NCBI GenBank assembly: GCA_030685025.1
Contig: JAUXWC010000328.1
Span: 1 to 46,653, forward strand
Origin: Rhodoferax sp.
Lineage (GTDB): Bacteria; Pseudomonadota; Gammaproteobacteria; Burkholderiales; Burkholderiaceae_C
Reading direction: 5' to 3'
DNA: 46,653 nucleotides
Part shown: positions 10,659 through 19,392 of the stretch, one piece after another
Layout of the letters: each line of letters opens with the position of its first letter
Position numbering within the stretch: position 1 is the stretch's first letter
The notes under the pieces: generated by a model
Told to the model about the DNA's origin: nothing
Databases searched by the model: none
Seen by the model: the letters and a program-made list of their open reading frames with translations, nothing else
Position numbers and translations under genes: made by a program

Positions 10659-12008
10659 ATGAATCAATATGCGCTGGCGTTAGCCGGTCTGCTGAGCCTG
10701 TGTTCCAGCGCTGCGCTGGCCTGGGGCAACCACAGTTTTGCGTCTTATCGCGCCTATGAACGCATGCCCGAGGTGGCCAATGCCGCGCCGGTGCCGGTCG
10801 AGTCGCTCGAATCATTTCTCAAGGCCGAAGAGGTTGCCATCGAGGCGCTGCTCAAGGAGCAGGAACAGTGGACCAGCACCAACCTGGACTACTACCCGCC
10901 ACGCCCGGCCGAGTTGGCCTTCTTGGCCAATCCCTCGCGCTCCGACGATGCGCGCCGACTGGCATTCCTGATGGCGCTGCGGGTGGCCCCCAACAGCAAG
11001 CTGGCGCTGTATGTCCAGCCCGACCCGCAAACCCCGTTCGACGCCGCGCGCACACTGCCCTTCTCGGCCGTCAACACCTTGCCGGAGCCACCCGATACCA
11101 CCCGTCGTTTCGCCAAGGTCGCCGTTGGCGAACTGGTCGCGCCGCTGCAGGTGATTGCCTCGGCGTCAGACGAGCCCGACTATGGCCTGGACATCAACCT
11201 GTGGGGCGACAGCCCCAGCGACTGGGGCAAGGTGTACGGCTTTGGGCCGCTGTCCTTTGGCAACCCGGCGGTCAACTTCGCCACCCAGGCGCCGTTTCAC
11301 ATGGGTTTCTTCCATGAGAGCCGCGTGATCTACCTGGCAGCACCGTTCCTCAAGAAGACCTTTCCGCTGTGGCGCGTGCACCAGTACACCGGCCTGGCCG
11401 CACTGGCCTGGCGCACCGGCCACCCGTACTGGGGCTGGCGCTTTGCTGGCCTGGCGATGCACTATGTGCAGGACTTGACCCAGCCCTACCACGCCAGCGT
11501 GGCGCCAGGTGACGGCACGCTCAAACTGATCGGCACCAACCTGCTGGCGATGGCGGGCATGCCGCGCCAGAAGAATGAACTGGTGGTGCTCTTGTCCAAC
11601 CGCCACTTGGCGCTGGAAAAGTACCAGACGCAGTTGTTGCACCGGGCCGCCCTGACGCAGCAGGACACCGCCATCGAACAAGCCCTGCGCAACCCCCAGC
11701 GCGACGCCAGCTACCCCGCCTGGAGTGACCGTTACACGCGTGACGTGGTGGCGCGTGAAGCGCATGCCTACGGCGCCGAGTTGTCCGATACGCTGATGGC
11801 CACCATGCCGCCGCTGTTCGTGTCGGAGCCGGCATTTGATTTCGGTGTAAAGGAGGCACAGATCGACATCCTGACCGAACTGGGCAAACAGGACGCGACC
11901 AAGCGCGCCCGGTTGGACACTGCCATCGCGGAGTTGCTGGGGCACTATGGCGCGCACAGCCGCAATGTCTTGCGCGGCGTGCTCCAGGCCGGCGGCGTCA
12001 AGCCGTGA
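10659..12008 (+). CDS. Exported zinc-dependent phospholipase C / P1-nuclease family protein
   Basis: 449 residues with a signal peptide ending SSAALA. Cleavage would leave an N-terminal WGNHSF at residue 22. In the phospholipase C/S1-P1 nuclease family the mature N-terminal Trp is itself a zinc ligand, so this fits well. The zinc motif HxxxDxxxPxH is visible as HYVQDLTQPYH, with further His residues in GFFHESR and WRVHQYTG. Substrate (phospholipid or nucleic acid) cannot be decided. The closest description is a secreted or periplasmic zinc phosphoesterase. The protein is longer than Bacillus phospholipase C because of inserted segments between zinc ligands. No operon partner is visible; the 261 bp downstream hold no gene. 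Confidence 0.78.
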   Translation: MNQYALALAGLLSLCSSAALAWGNHSFASYRAYERMPEVANAAPVPVESLESFLKAEEVAIEALLKEQEQWTSTNLDYYPPRPAELAFLANPSRSDDARRLAFLMALRVAPNSKLALYVQPDPQTPFDAARTLPFSAVNTLPEPPDTTRRFAKVAVGELVAPLQVIASASDEPDYGLDINLWGDSPSDWGKVYGFGPLSFGNPAVNFATQAPFHMGFFHESRVIYLAAPFLKKTFPLWRVHQYTGLAALAWRTGHPYWGWRFAGLAMHYVQDLTQPYHASVAPGDGTLKLIGTNLLAMAGMPRQKNELVVLLSNRHLALEKYQTQLLHRAALTQQDTAIEQALRNPQRDASYPAWSDRYTRDVVAREAHAYGAELSDTLMATMPPLFVSEPAFDFGVKEAQIDILTELGKQDATKRARLDTAIAELLGHYGAHSRNVLRGVLQAGGVKP

Positions 12009-12236
12009 GCCCGTGCGTGGGGGCGGCAAATCCGGCCCCACGGCTGCGCCGCTAGGCCGCTACGAGGCTCCGTTTCGTGCGCCCGCGGAAGGCATGGGGC
12101 GAACGCAGCGGAGTACCCGGTCAGCCTGATCTGGAAGTAGCCCGGCTGCGGTCAGCACTCTGCGCTCAGCAAACTGTCAGTTTGAGCGGTATATTGGTAG
12201 TTCTACTACACACCACAAGTGCTTACAACTGCTATA

Positions 12237-12247
12237 TTGCACTGCAA
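12237..12247. promoter_or_regulatory. Candidate PhaR-type operator upstream of phaZ
   Basis: An 11-bp palindrome, TTGCACTGCAA, lies 23 bp before the phaZ start codon. PHB regulators of the PhaR family are known to bind TGC-rich palindromic sequences near phasin and PHB genes. The link here is inference from motif and position. Confidence 0.35.
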
Positions 12248-12269
12248 CATACCCTGAAAGCCCCGCGCC

Positions 12270-13661
12270 GTGCTGTACCAGCTCTACGAAACCCAACGGT
12301 CCTTGATGGAACCGTTCTCGGACTTGGCGCAAACTGCTGCCAAAGTCTATTCCAATCCCCTGTCGATGATGGGCCAAAGCCCCTTCGCGCAACGCATATC
12401 GGCCGGCTACGACTTGATGCACCGGCTTGGCAAGGACTACGAGAAACCGGAATTCGGCATCCGCACGGTCGACGTGGAGGGCGTCGACATCGCGATCCAT
12501 GAGCGGGTCGAAATCGACAAACCGTTTTGCGAGCTGCGCCGCTTCAAACGCTTCACCGATGACCCGGCCACGCTGGGCAAACTCAAGGGTCAACCGGCGG
12601 TGTTGATCGTCGCGCCCTTGTCCGGCCACTACGCAACCCTGCTGCGCGACACGGTCAAGACCATGCTCAAAGACCACAAGGTCTACATCACCGACTGGAA
12701 AAACGCCCGGCTGATTCCCCTGTCGGAGGGCGAATTTCACCTGGACGACTACGTCAACTACATTCAGGAATTCATCCGCCACTTGCAGAAGACCTACGGC
12801 AATTGCCACGTCATGAGTGTCTGCCAGCCCACCGTACCGGTGCTGGCGGCGGTCTCCCTGATGGCCAGCCGCGGCGAGACGACACCCTTGAGCATGACCA
12901 TGATGGGCGGCCCGATCGACGCGCGCAAATCGCCTACCGCCGTCAACAACCTGGCGATGAACAAGAGCCACAACTGGTTCGAAAACAACGTCATCTACCG
13001 CGTCCCCACCAATTTTCCGGGCGCGGGTCGGCGGGTCTATCCCGGCTTCCTGCAGCACACCGGGTTTGTTGCGATGAACCCCAGCAACCACGCCAAGAGC
13101 CACTACGACTACTTTCAGGACCTGATTCAAGGCGACGACGCCAGCACCGAGGCGCACCGCAAGTTCTACGACGAGTACAACGCGGTGCTGGACATGGATG
13201 CCAATTACTACCTGGACACCATCAAGGTGGTCTTTCAGGACTTCAGCCTGGTCAATGGCACCTGGGATGTGCGCGGTATGGACGGCAAGGTGGAGCGGGT
13301 ACGCCCGCAGGACATCACCACCACAGCGCTGTTTTCGATTGAGGGCGAGCTCGATGACATCTCGGGCTCGGGCCAGACCGAAGCGGTGCACGCCATCTGC
13401 AGCGGCGTTACCGCCTCCGAGCAAAAACACCTGGAGGTTCAGGGGGCCGGACACTACGGCATCTTCAGCGGCCGACGCTGGCGCGAGAAGGTGTACCCAG
13501 AGGTCAAGACCTTCATCCTGAAGCACCAGCCCAAGCCCACGGTCGAAGCCAAGGCCAAAGCAAGCGCGAAGCCCGCGTTCCCGCCTGCATCCAAGCCCGC
13601 CAAACGCATCCCGGTCGCGAGCAAACAAGCTGCGGCCAAGGGAGCCAAGCCACGCAAGTGA
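12270..13661 (+). CDS. phaZ: Intracellular poly(3-hydroxybutyrate) depolymerase
   Basis: Mobilises stored PHB granules in the cytoplasm. The 463-residue protein matches the Ralstonia PhaZ1 family along its length: the start [11 protein letters not shown], the nucleophile Cys in [43 protein letters not shown] and [13 protein letters not shown] near the end of the catalytic domain. The GTG start at 12270 is supported because homologues begin with the same residues. A Lys/Ala/Pro-rich tail of about 55 residues (roughly 410-463) follows the catalytic domain. It resembles basic tails that bind nucleic acid or granule proteins, and it is longer than in PhaZ1. The stop overlaps the start of an RnfB-type ferredoxin gene. 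Confidence 0.95.
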   Translation: MLYQLYETQRSLMEPFSDLAQTAAKVYSNPLSMMGQSPFAQRISAGYDLMHRLGKDYEKPEFGIRTVDVEGVDIAIHERVEIDKPFCELRRFKRFTDDPATLGKLKGQPAVLIVAPLSGHYATLLRDTVKTMLKDHKVYITDWKNARLIPLSEGEFHLDDYVNYIQEFIRHLQKTYGNCHVMSVCQPTVPVLAAVSLMASRGETTPLSMTMMGGPIDARKSPTAVNNLAMNKSHNWFENNVIYRVPTNFPGAGRRVYPGFLQHTGFVAMNPSNHAKSHYDYFQDLIQGDDASTEAHRKFYDEYNAVLDMDANYYLDTIKVVFQDFSLVNGTWDVRGMDGKVERVRPQDITTTALFSIEGELDDISGSGQTEAVHAICSGVTASEQKHLEVQGAGHYGIFSGRRWREKVYPEVKTFILKHQPKPTVEAKAKASAKPAFPPASKPAKRIPVASKQAAAKGAKPRK

Positions 13662-14272
13662 TGCCAAGCCTGGTCGACCGCATTCTGGCCGCGCTGCCGC
13701 AAACGCAGTGCACCCGGTGCGGCTTTCAGGATTGCAGGGCCTATGCCGAGGCAATTGCCTCAGCGGCTGCGCCGGTCAACCAGTGCCCACCCGGTGGCCA
13801 GGAAGGCATTGACCGCCTGGCACGCATCGCGCGGCAAGCCGCCCTGCCGCTGAATCCCGAGTTCGGCCTTGAGGCGCCGCGCAGCGTGGCCGTGATTGAT
13901 GAGTCCTGGTGCATCGGCTGCACCTTGTGCATCAAGGCTTGCCCGACCGACGCCATCGTTGGCGCCAATAAGCTCATGCACACGGTGATGCAGGCTTACT
14001 GCACCGGTTGCGCGCTGTGTCTGCCGCCCTGCCCGGTCGATTGCATTGAGATGGTGCCCGTGTCGGGCGCCGCGACCGGCTGGTCGGCTTGGTCGCCACA
14101 GCAAGCCCAGCAGGCCCGGCTACGGTATGAATTCCATAAGCGGCGTCACAAGCTGAACGCGCCCGAAGAATTGCCCGACGCCAACAAGAAGCAAGTGGCA
14201 GCGCAAGCCGCCTTGGCTCGAGCCCGTGCCCGACGCCAGCCGGTGGCGCACAAGGCCGAGCCCCCACCCTGA
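13661..14272 (+). CDS. RnfB-type polyferredoxin (no membrane anchor)
   Basis: 203 residues. The N-terminal four-Cys domain (CTRCGFQDC and QCPPGG) matches the cluster-binding region of RnfB/RsxB. It is followed by two [4Fe-4S] ferredoxin motifs, [12 protein letters not shown] and [12 protein letters not shown], and a basic C-terminal tail. The membrane helix that starts canonical RnfB is missing, as in other betaproteobacterial stand-alone homologues, so a soluble electron carrier is inferred. No rnfACDGE genes are present in the window. The ATG overlaps the phaZ stop as TGATG (13659-13663), implying translational coupling. The convergent chemoreceptor gene begins its stop codon on the very next base. 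Confidence 0.85.
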   Translation: MPSLVDRILAALPQTQCTRCGFQDCRAYAEAIASAAAPVNQCPPGGQEGIDRLARIARQAALPLNPEFGLEAPRSVAVIDESWCIGCTLCIKACPTDAIVGANKLMHTVMQAYCTGCALCLPPCPVDCIEMVPVSGAATGWSAWSPQQAQQARLRYEFHKRRHKLNAPEELPDANKKQVAAQAALARARARRQPVAHKAEPPP

Positions 14273-15796
14273 TCAGGTGGCGACCAGATTTTTGTACACA
14301 CCGCAGCCCAGCGCCAGCCCTTCGAGGTCTTGCACGTAGGACATCTTGGTCTGCACCTTGCCGGTGGTCGGGTTGGCGATGTCGTACTCCACCCAGCCCG
14401 GCTCGATGGCGGCCTGCCGGAAGATGTCATCGACCAAGCCCTGGCCGTCGATTCCTGGAATATCCTGAACGCGCGTGCCCACCTTGGCCGTATTGCCGCC
14501 AAAAGCAAGGTAGTGGCCCTGCCGGTCCAGCACAAACACGTACATGTCGCGGTCAAAGAAGCCCTTTGACTTATCCGTCACGTCGCGGATAAAGGTGTCC
14601 ACTGAGCTGCACTGCCTGCGGTAGGCGCCAGCCTGATGCACCAGCTCCACCGCTTCCTCGGCGGAGCCTTGCTGCAGCCGAAACAGCGCCACCGATTCCA
14701 CCAGCGTGCAAGCCCGTTCGTCCAGGTTGACGGCGTGCGCCACCGAACGCTCCACCATCTGCGCGTTGTGCTGGGTAATCTCGTCGAGCTGGCGCACTGC
14801 GGTGGTGATTTCCGCAAGGCCGGAACTCTGTTCAGCGCTGGAAGCCGATATCTGCGACATGCTGGTCGCCACCTCGCGAATGCCCGAAACGATCTGATTG
14901 ATGTTGGTCCCGGCAGCGCGGATCTTTTGTACGCTTGCGTCCACCTGCGACGAGGATGCTCCGATCAATTGCCGGATCTCCTTGGCCGAGGCGGCTGAAC
15001 GCTGGGCCAGGTTGCGCACTTCGCTGGCCACCACCGCAAAACCGCGTCCGGATTCGCCAGCGCGCGCCGCCTCGACGGCGGCGTTCAAGGCCAGGATATT
15101 GGTCTGAAAGGCCAGGCCGTCAATCACGCTGACGATTTCGTCCATCCGCTTGGCGCTGCTTTGAATCGCTTCGACCGACTCGATCGCCTGGGCCATGGTA
15201 CTGGCACCCTGGTCTGCCACATCACGCACCCGCGCCGCCTGCGCGTTGGCCTGTTGTGCGGTCTGGGCGTTGTCCTGGACCGTGGACGATAACTCCTCCA
15301 CGCTGGCGGCGGTCTGCTCCAGATTGGCGGCCTGCTGCTCGGTGCGGTCCGCCAGGTCGCGGTTGCCCGCCGCCAGACTCTTACCGGAATGCGCCACAAA
15401 GGCCGCGTTGCTGCGCACATTGGCCACCATGGCCGAAATCGTGGCGCCCAGTTTGCTCACCTTGGTGGACAAACTGGCAAGCTCGTCCAGGCCCTGCGTA
15501 GTGAGCTTTTGTCGCATGTCACCGGCCACCATCAAATCGAGCGCCTGCCGGATTTGATCTACGTCTTCGCGGAAAGTCAAATAGAACGCCAGCACCAGAT
15601 ACAGCACCAGCGATATGCCGATGACGCTAACCCAGACCGACAGCGCGGCGTCGACACGGCTACCACCATCGGAAACGATTTGCACCAACAAGAACAACAG
15701 GGGCAAGAGCAAGGCCAAGGTCATCAAGACCAACTTGGCTCCAAACTGGCAATGGCGCATCAACCACAGGCCAGGGTAGAAAAGCTTGCCAATCAT
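14273..15796 (-). CDS. Methyl-accepting chemotaxis protein with C-terminal Cache-like domain
   Basis: 507 residues. Two hydrophobic segments lie near the N terminus (about 20-40 and 50-75) with only a short loop between them, so there is almost no periplasmic ligand domain. A HAMP-like region and the signalling domain follow, with the conserved hairpin tip [19 protein letters not shown] near residue 230. After the signalling domain, residues about 385-505 form a Cache-like sensor ([49 protein letters not shown]), which would be cytoplasmic. ATG at 15796 was chosen; a TTG at 15799 is equally well placed behind GGAG. Upstream, 15797-15998 holds no gene that I can see. Confidence 0.88.
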   Translation of the reverse strand: MIGKLFYPGLWLMRHCQFGAKLVLMTLALLLPLLFLLVQIVSDGGSRVDAALSVWVSVIGISLVLYLVLAFYLTFREDVDQIRQALDLMVAGDMRQKLTTQGLDELASLSTKVSKLGATISAMVANVRSNAAFVAHSGKSLAAGNRDLADRTEQQAANLEQTAASVEELSSTVQDNAQTAQQANAQAARVRDVADQGASTMAQAIESVEAIQSSAKRMDEIVSVIDGLAFQTNILALNAAVEAARAGESGRGFAVVASEVRNLAQRSAASAKEIRQLIGASSSQVDASVQKIRAAGTNINQIVSGIREVATSMSQISASSAEQSSGLAEITTAVRQLDEITQHNAQMVERSVAHAVNLDERACTLVESVALFRLQQGSAEEAVELVHQAGAYRRQCSSVDTFIRDVTDKSKGFFDRDMYVFVLDRQGHYLAFGGNTAKVGTRVQDIPGIDGQGLVDDIFRQAAIEPGWVEYDIANPTTGKVQTKMSYVQDLEGLALGCGVYKNLVAT

Positions 15797-15998
15797 CAAG
15801 GTGTCTCCAGGCTCATTGTTTTGTCACTTGGGGCCACGCGGCCACGTGGCTCGTCCCGTTCTCAAGGCATCTTGCGTCCATTCTACGCTCGACTCAAGGC
15901 TACAGGCGCAAGGAATTTGCGCCCTGTGCGTCAAGTCATTGCGCCACATTCCAAGTGTTCAGTCAAGATGCCGCACCCTCCCGCCCCAACAATTCTTG

Positions 15999-16439
15999 TT
16001 AGCCCAACGCGTCATTCACCTGGTCGTTGAACTCGGCCAGGCTGACCGCGTCGCCGATCTCGCGCGGCAAGGCGTCGCGTACCGAGAACACGCCTAAGAT
16101 CTTGTCCGCCGACGAGACAATCGGCAGGTGCCGAAAGCCACGCTCGATCATGATCAGCACCGCCTCGGACACTCTCATGTCCGGCCCCACGCTCTGCGGG
16201 TTATGCGTCATCACGTCCGACACCGAGGTTGTTTGCGGGTTAAGTGCCTTGGCCAGCACGCGCGTCATCAAATCGCGCTCGGTCAGTATGCCCAGCATGG
16301 CGCCGAGTGTGTCGATGATCAGCACACTGCCGCAGTTGGCCTTGGTCATGACGCAGGCGGCCTCCCACACGCTGGCATGGGGCAGCAAGCTGACCACATG
16401 GCGCTGTGACATGGATTGGAAAACAGTGCGTTCAGCCAT
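15999..16439 (-). CDS. CBS-domain protein
   Basis: 146 residues made almost entirely of a tandem CBS pair (about 10-65 and 75-135). Seen: GSVLIIDTLGAMLGILTERDLMTRV in the first repeat and RHLPIVSSADKILGVFSVRDAL in the second. Such Bateman modules bind adenine nucleotides or S-adenosylmethionine and sense energy state. The start at 16439 is preferred, with AAGGGA about 9 nt upstream; an in-frame extension to 16550 would run into korB. It lies 62 bp downstream of the korB-like stop on the same strand and is likely the last gene of that operon. A regulatory role over the oxidoreductase is inferred from position only. Confidence 0.85.
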   Translation of the reverse strand: MAERTVFQSMSQRHVVSLLPHASVWEAACVMTKANCGSVLIIDTLGAMLGILTERDLMTRVLAKALNPQTTSVSDVMTHNPQSVGPDMRVSEAVLIMIERGFRHLPIVSSADKILGVFSVRDALPREIGDAVSLAEFNDQVNDALG

Positions 16440-16501
16440 GGCGTATATCCCTTCTTCAGACTTCAATCGCGCTGCAATCACGCGCGGGGTGGGTTTGGCG
16501 T

Positions 16502-17557
16502 CTAGCGCAGCGATGCGTTGACTCTGTCCAACACTTTCGAGCCCGGGCACAGTTGCCGCTCACCCAGCGCGTTGAGCGGCACGTCGGTGGTATTAAGCGA
16601 CATATGCAAGTCGGTCGCGATCGGATCGAGGTACAGCAGGCCGGTGACCACTTCACCGCGCGCCTGGTGCGCGTTCATGTAACTCAGTGCGGCGTAACGA
16701 TCGGTCGGGTCGTAGTCGGGGTGCAACTTGCGCAGACGCAGGCTGGAGCCGTCATGCTGCTGCACGTCGATCACCTCGCCCGGCGCATACTGCGCCGTGA
16801 TTTCGCTGTGTTGCGGCATGAAGTCGATGCGACTAACGGCCTCGTTGTGCTGACGCACGTAGTCGTAACTCTTGGTGCTGCCGCCGTGGTTGTTGAAGGT
16901 CACGCAAGGGCTGATCACGTCAATGAAGGCCGCGCCGCCGTGGCCGATGGCGCCCTTGATCAGGGGCACCAGTTGTTCCTTGTCGCCCGAGAAACTGCGC
17001 GCCACATAGGTCGCGCCGAGTTGCAGAGCCAAGCCCACCAGATCCACCGGGCTGTCGCTGTTGATGACGCCCTTCTTGCTCTTGGAGCCGCGATCGGCCG
17101 TGGCCGAGAACTGCCCCTTGGTCAAGCCATAGACACCATTGTTTTCAACAATGTAGGCCATGCGTACGCCACGGCGCATGGCATTGGCGAATTGACCAAG
17201 ACCAATGGAGGCCGAATCACCATCGCCCGAGACGCCCAGGTACAGCAAGTCGCGGTTGGCCAGGTTGGCCCCCGTCAACACCGACGGCATGCGCCCGTGC
17301 ACCGTGTTGAAGCCGTGCGACGCGCCCAGAAAGTAGTCCGGCGTCTTGGAGCTACAGCCGATGCCTGAGAGCTTGGCGACCCGGTGTGGCTCGATGTCGA
17401 GCTCCCAGCAGGCCTGGATGATGGCCGCCGAGATCGAGTCGTGCCCGCAGCCGGCGCACAGCGTGGAGATACGACCTTCGTAGTCGCGCCGGGTGTAGCC
17501 CACCTTGTTCCGGGTGAGCGTGGGGTGGTGTAGCTTGGGCTTGGCGAGGTAGGTCAT
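16502..17557 (-). CDS. korB: 2-oxoacid:ferredoxin oxidoreductase, beta subunit (KorB-like)
   Basis: The 351-residue thiamine-diphosphate-binding subunit of a CoA-dependent 2-oxoacid oxidoreductase. The TPP motif reads GDGDSASIG with the downstream ENNGVYGLTKGQFS. The cluster-ligand Cys residues are in LCAGCGHDS and GIGCSSKT, and a distal one in SPCVTFNNH. The size fits 2-oxoglutarate or pyruvate enzymes. With the fused alpha subunit and the flavoprotein upstream, 2-oxoglutarate with NADP as final acceptor, as described for the Azoarcus/Thauera KorABC enzyme, is the best analogy, but the substrate is not proven. Its ATG overlaps the alpha-subunit stop by 4 bp. Confidence 0.9.
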   Translation of the reverse strand: MTYLAKPKLHHPTLTRNKVGYTRRDYEGRISTLCAGCGHDSISAAIIQACWELDIEPHRVAKLSGIGCSSKTPDYFLGASHGFNTVHGRMPSVLTGANLANRDLLYLGVSGDGDSASIGLGQFANAMRRGVRMAYIVENNGVYGLTKGQFSATADRGSKSKKGVINSDSPVDLVGLALQLGATYVARSFSGDKEQLVPLIKGAIGHGGAAFIDVISPCVTFNNHGGSTKSYDYVRQHNEAVSRIDFMPQHSEITAQYAPGEVIDVQQHDGSSLRLRKLHPDYDPTDRYAALSYMNAHQARGEVVTGLLYLDPIATDLHMSLNTTDVPLNALGERQLCPGSKVLDRVNASLR

Positions 17558-19392
17558 GCGGCCTCCTTTTGCAGCGTGTTGGTTTGTGCTGGTTGCAGAT
17601 GCTTCGCAATCGCGTGGGTGATGAAGCGCGCGGTGATGGGTGTGCCGTCGTAGTGCAGAACTTTGACCAGACGCGCCGGATCAATCGACAACTCGTTGAC
17701 CAGCATCGCGTGCATCTGGGCGTCGCGGTTCTGCTCCACCACAAAGACCTTGTCGTGTCCGGCAATGAATTGGTCGACCGATTCGGGGAACGGGAAGGCG
17801 CGCAGGCGCATGGCGTCCAGGTCGATGCCCTGCTCGGTCAACACATCCAGCGCCTCCTGCATGGCCGGACTGGTGGAGCCGAAATACAGCACGCCAAACC
17901 GGGTCGGGCGTTGCGCCTTGCGCAACACCGGTTGGGGCACGATGTCAGCGGCCGTTTTGAACTTCCGCAATAGCCGCTCCATGTTGTAAATGTAGTCCGG
18001 CCCGCGTTCGGAATAACGTGCATAGGGGTCACGCGTGGTGCCACGGGTGAAGAATGCCCCCTTGGTCGGGTGGGTTCCCGGATACGTGCGCCACGGGATG
18101 CCATCGCCGTCCACGTCCTTGTAGCGGCCAAAGTCCTTGCCGGCTTCCAGCTCGGCGGCGGTCATCACCTTGCCGCGATCGTACTGGCGGGCGTCGTCCC
18201 AGACAAAGGGTTTGCACAGCCGCTGGTTCATGCCGATGTCCAGATCTGTCATCACGAAGATCGGTGTTTGGAGCCGGTCCGCCAGATCCAGCGCCGCAGC
18301 CGCTTGCTCGAAGCACTCGTACGGATCTTCGGGGAACAGCAACACGTGCTTGGTGTCGCCGTGCGAGGCGTAGGCACAACTCAGCAGATCGGATTGCTGG
18401 GTGCGCGTGGGCATGCCGGTGGACGGGCCACCGCGCTGCACGTTGATGATGGTCACCGGAATCTCGGCGAAATAGGCCAGGCCAATGAACTCGGTCATCA
18501 AGGAGATGCCGGGCCCCGAGGTGGCGGTGAAGGCGCGCGCGCCGTTCCAGCCCGCGCCCACCACCATGCCAATGGAGGCGAGTTCGTCCTCCGCCTGCAC
18601 GATCGCCACATTGCTGCGGCCGGTCTCAGCGTCCACGCGGTACTTGTCGCAGTACTTCTGGAATGCCTCGGGCACCGATGACGATGGCGTGATGGGGTAC
18701 CAGGCTGCCACCGTGGCACCACCATAGACGCAGCCCAACGCCGCCGCGCTGTTGCCGTCGGTGAAAATCTGGTCGCCCACCTTGTCGGCCCGGCGCACGC
18801 GGATGCCCAAAGGGGCTTTGAGGTGCTGCTTGACGTAGTCGCGGCCCAGGTGCAGGGCCTTGACGTTGGAGTCCAGCAGCATCTCTTTGCCCTTGTACTG
18901 CTCGGCGAACAGCTTCTCGAACACCTCGGCCTCGACATCGAGCAGCACCGACAAGGCGCCGACGTAGATGATGTTCTTGAACAACTGGCGCTGTCGCGGT
19001 TCCGAGTACGCCGCGTTGCTGATCTCGGTCAGTGGCATGCCGATGACCTCGATGTCCTTGCGGAACTTCGATTCCGGAATTGGTCGCGTGCTGTCGTAGA
19101 ACAGGTAGCCGCCCGGCGCGATCTCGGCCACATCGGCGTCCCAGGTTTGCGGGTTCATGGCCACCATCATGTCCACGCCGCCGCGCCGGCCGCCGTAGCC
19201 TTGTTCGCATACCCGCGCCTCGTACCAGGTCGGCATGCCCTGGATGTTGCTGGGAAAGATGTTGCGCGGACTAACCGGCACACCCATGCGCAAGATCGCC
19301 TTGGCAAACAGCTCGTTGGCCGAAGCCGAGCCCGAGCCGTTGACGTTGGCGAACTTGATGACGAAATCGTTGACCGCTTCAATGCACTTCAT
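17554..19392 (-). CDS. korA: 2-oxoacid:ferredoxin oxidoreductase, gamma-alpha fused subunit (KorA-like)
   Basis: 612 residues. The N-terminal 190 residues are the gamma domain (NVNGSGSASANELFAKAIL, GGVDMMVAMNPQTW). The rest is the alpha domain with AWYPITPSSSVPE, EDELASIGMVVGAGWNGARAFTATSGPG and NVQRGGPSTGMPTRTQQSDL, the segments that bind pyrophosphate and the 2-oxoacid/CoA. This fused layout is typical of 2-oxoglutarate oxidoreductases in aerobic or facultative bacteria. It overlaps the flavoprotein gene upstream and korB downstream by 4 bp each, so the three products should be made together and form one cytoplasmic complex. Confidence 0.92.
   Translation of the reverse strand: MKCIEAVNDFVIKFANVNGSGSASANELFAKAILRMGVPVSPRNIFPSNIQGMPTWYEARVCEQGYGGRRGGVDMMVAMNPQTWDADVAEIAPGGYLFYDSTRPIPESKFRKDIEVIGMPLTEISNAAYSEPRQRQLFKNIIYVGALSVLLDVEAEVFEKLFAEQYKGKEMLLDSNVKALHLGRDYVKQHLKAPLGIRVRRADKVGDQIFTDGNSAAALGCVYGGATVAAWYPITPSSSVPEAFQKYCDKYRVDAETGRSNVAIVQAEDELASIGMVVGAGWNGARAFTATSGPGISLMTEFIGLAYFAEIPVTIINVQRGGPSTGMPTRTQQSDLLSCAYASHGDTKHVLLFPEDPYECFEQAAAALDLADRLQTPIFVMTDLDIGMNQRLCKPFVWDDARQYDRGKVMTAAELEAGKDFGRYKDVDGDGIPWRTYPGTHPTKGAFFTRGTTRDPYARYSERGPDYIYNMERLLRKFKTAADIVPQPVLRKAQRPTRFGVLYFGSTSPAMQEALDVLTEQGIDLDAMRLRAFPFPESVDQFIAGHDKVFVVEQNRDAQMHAMLVNELSIDPARLVKVLHYDGTPITARFITHAIAKHLQPAQTNTLQKEAA

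Noticed and set aside
12009-12269. Possible gene in the 261-bp gap before phaZ
   Set aside because: Short frames only, no ribosome-binding site and no recognisable protein; kept as intergenic with one operator candidate.
12177-13754. 525-codon minus-strand frame opposite phaZ
   Set aside because: Antisense to a gene matching PhaZ along its whole length; no domain seen.
14270-14275. TGATCA shared by two convergent stop codons
   Set aside because: The two genes simply abut; a 6-bp palindrome with two stops is expected by chance in compact genomes.
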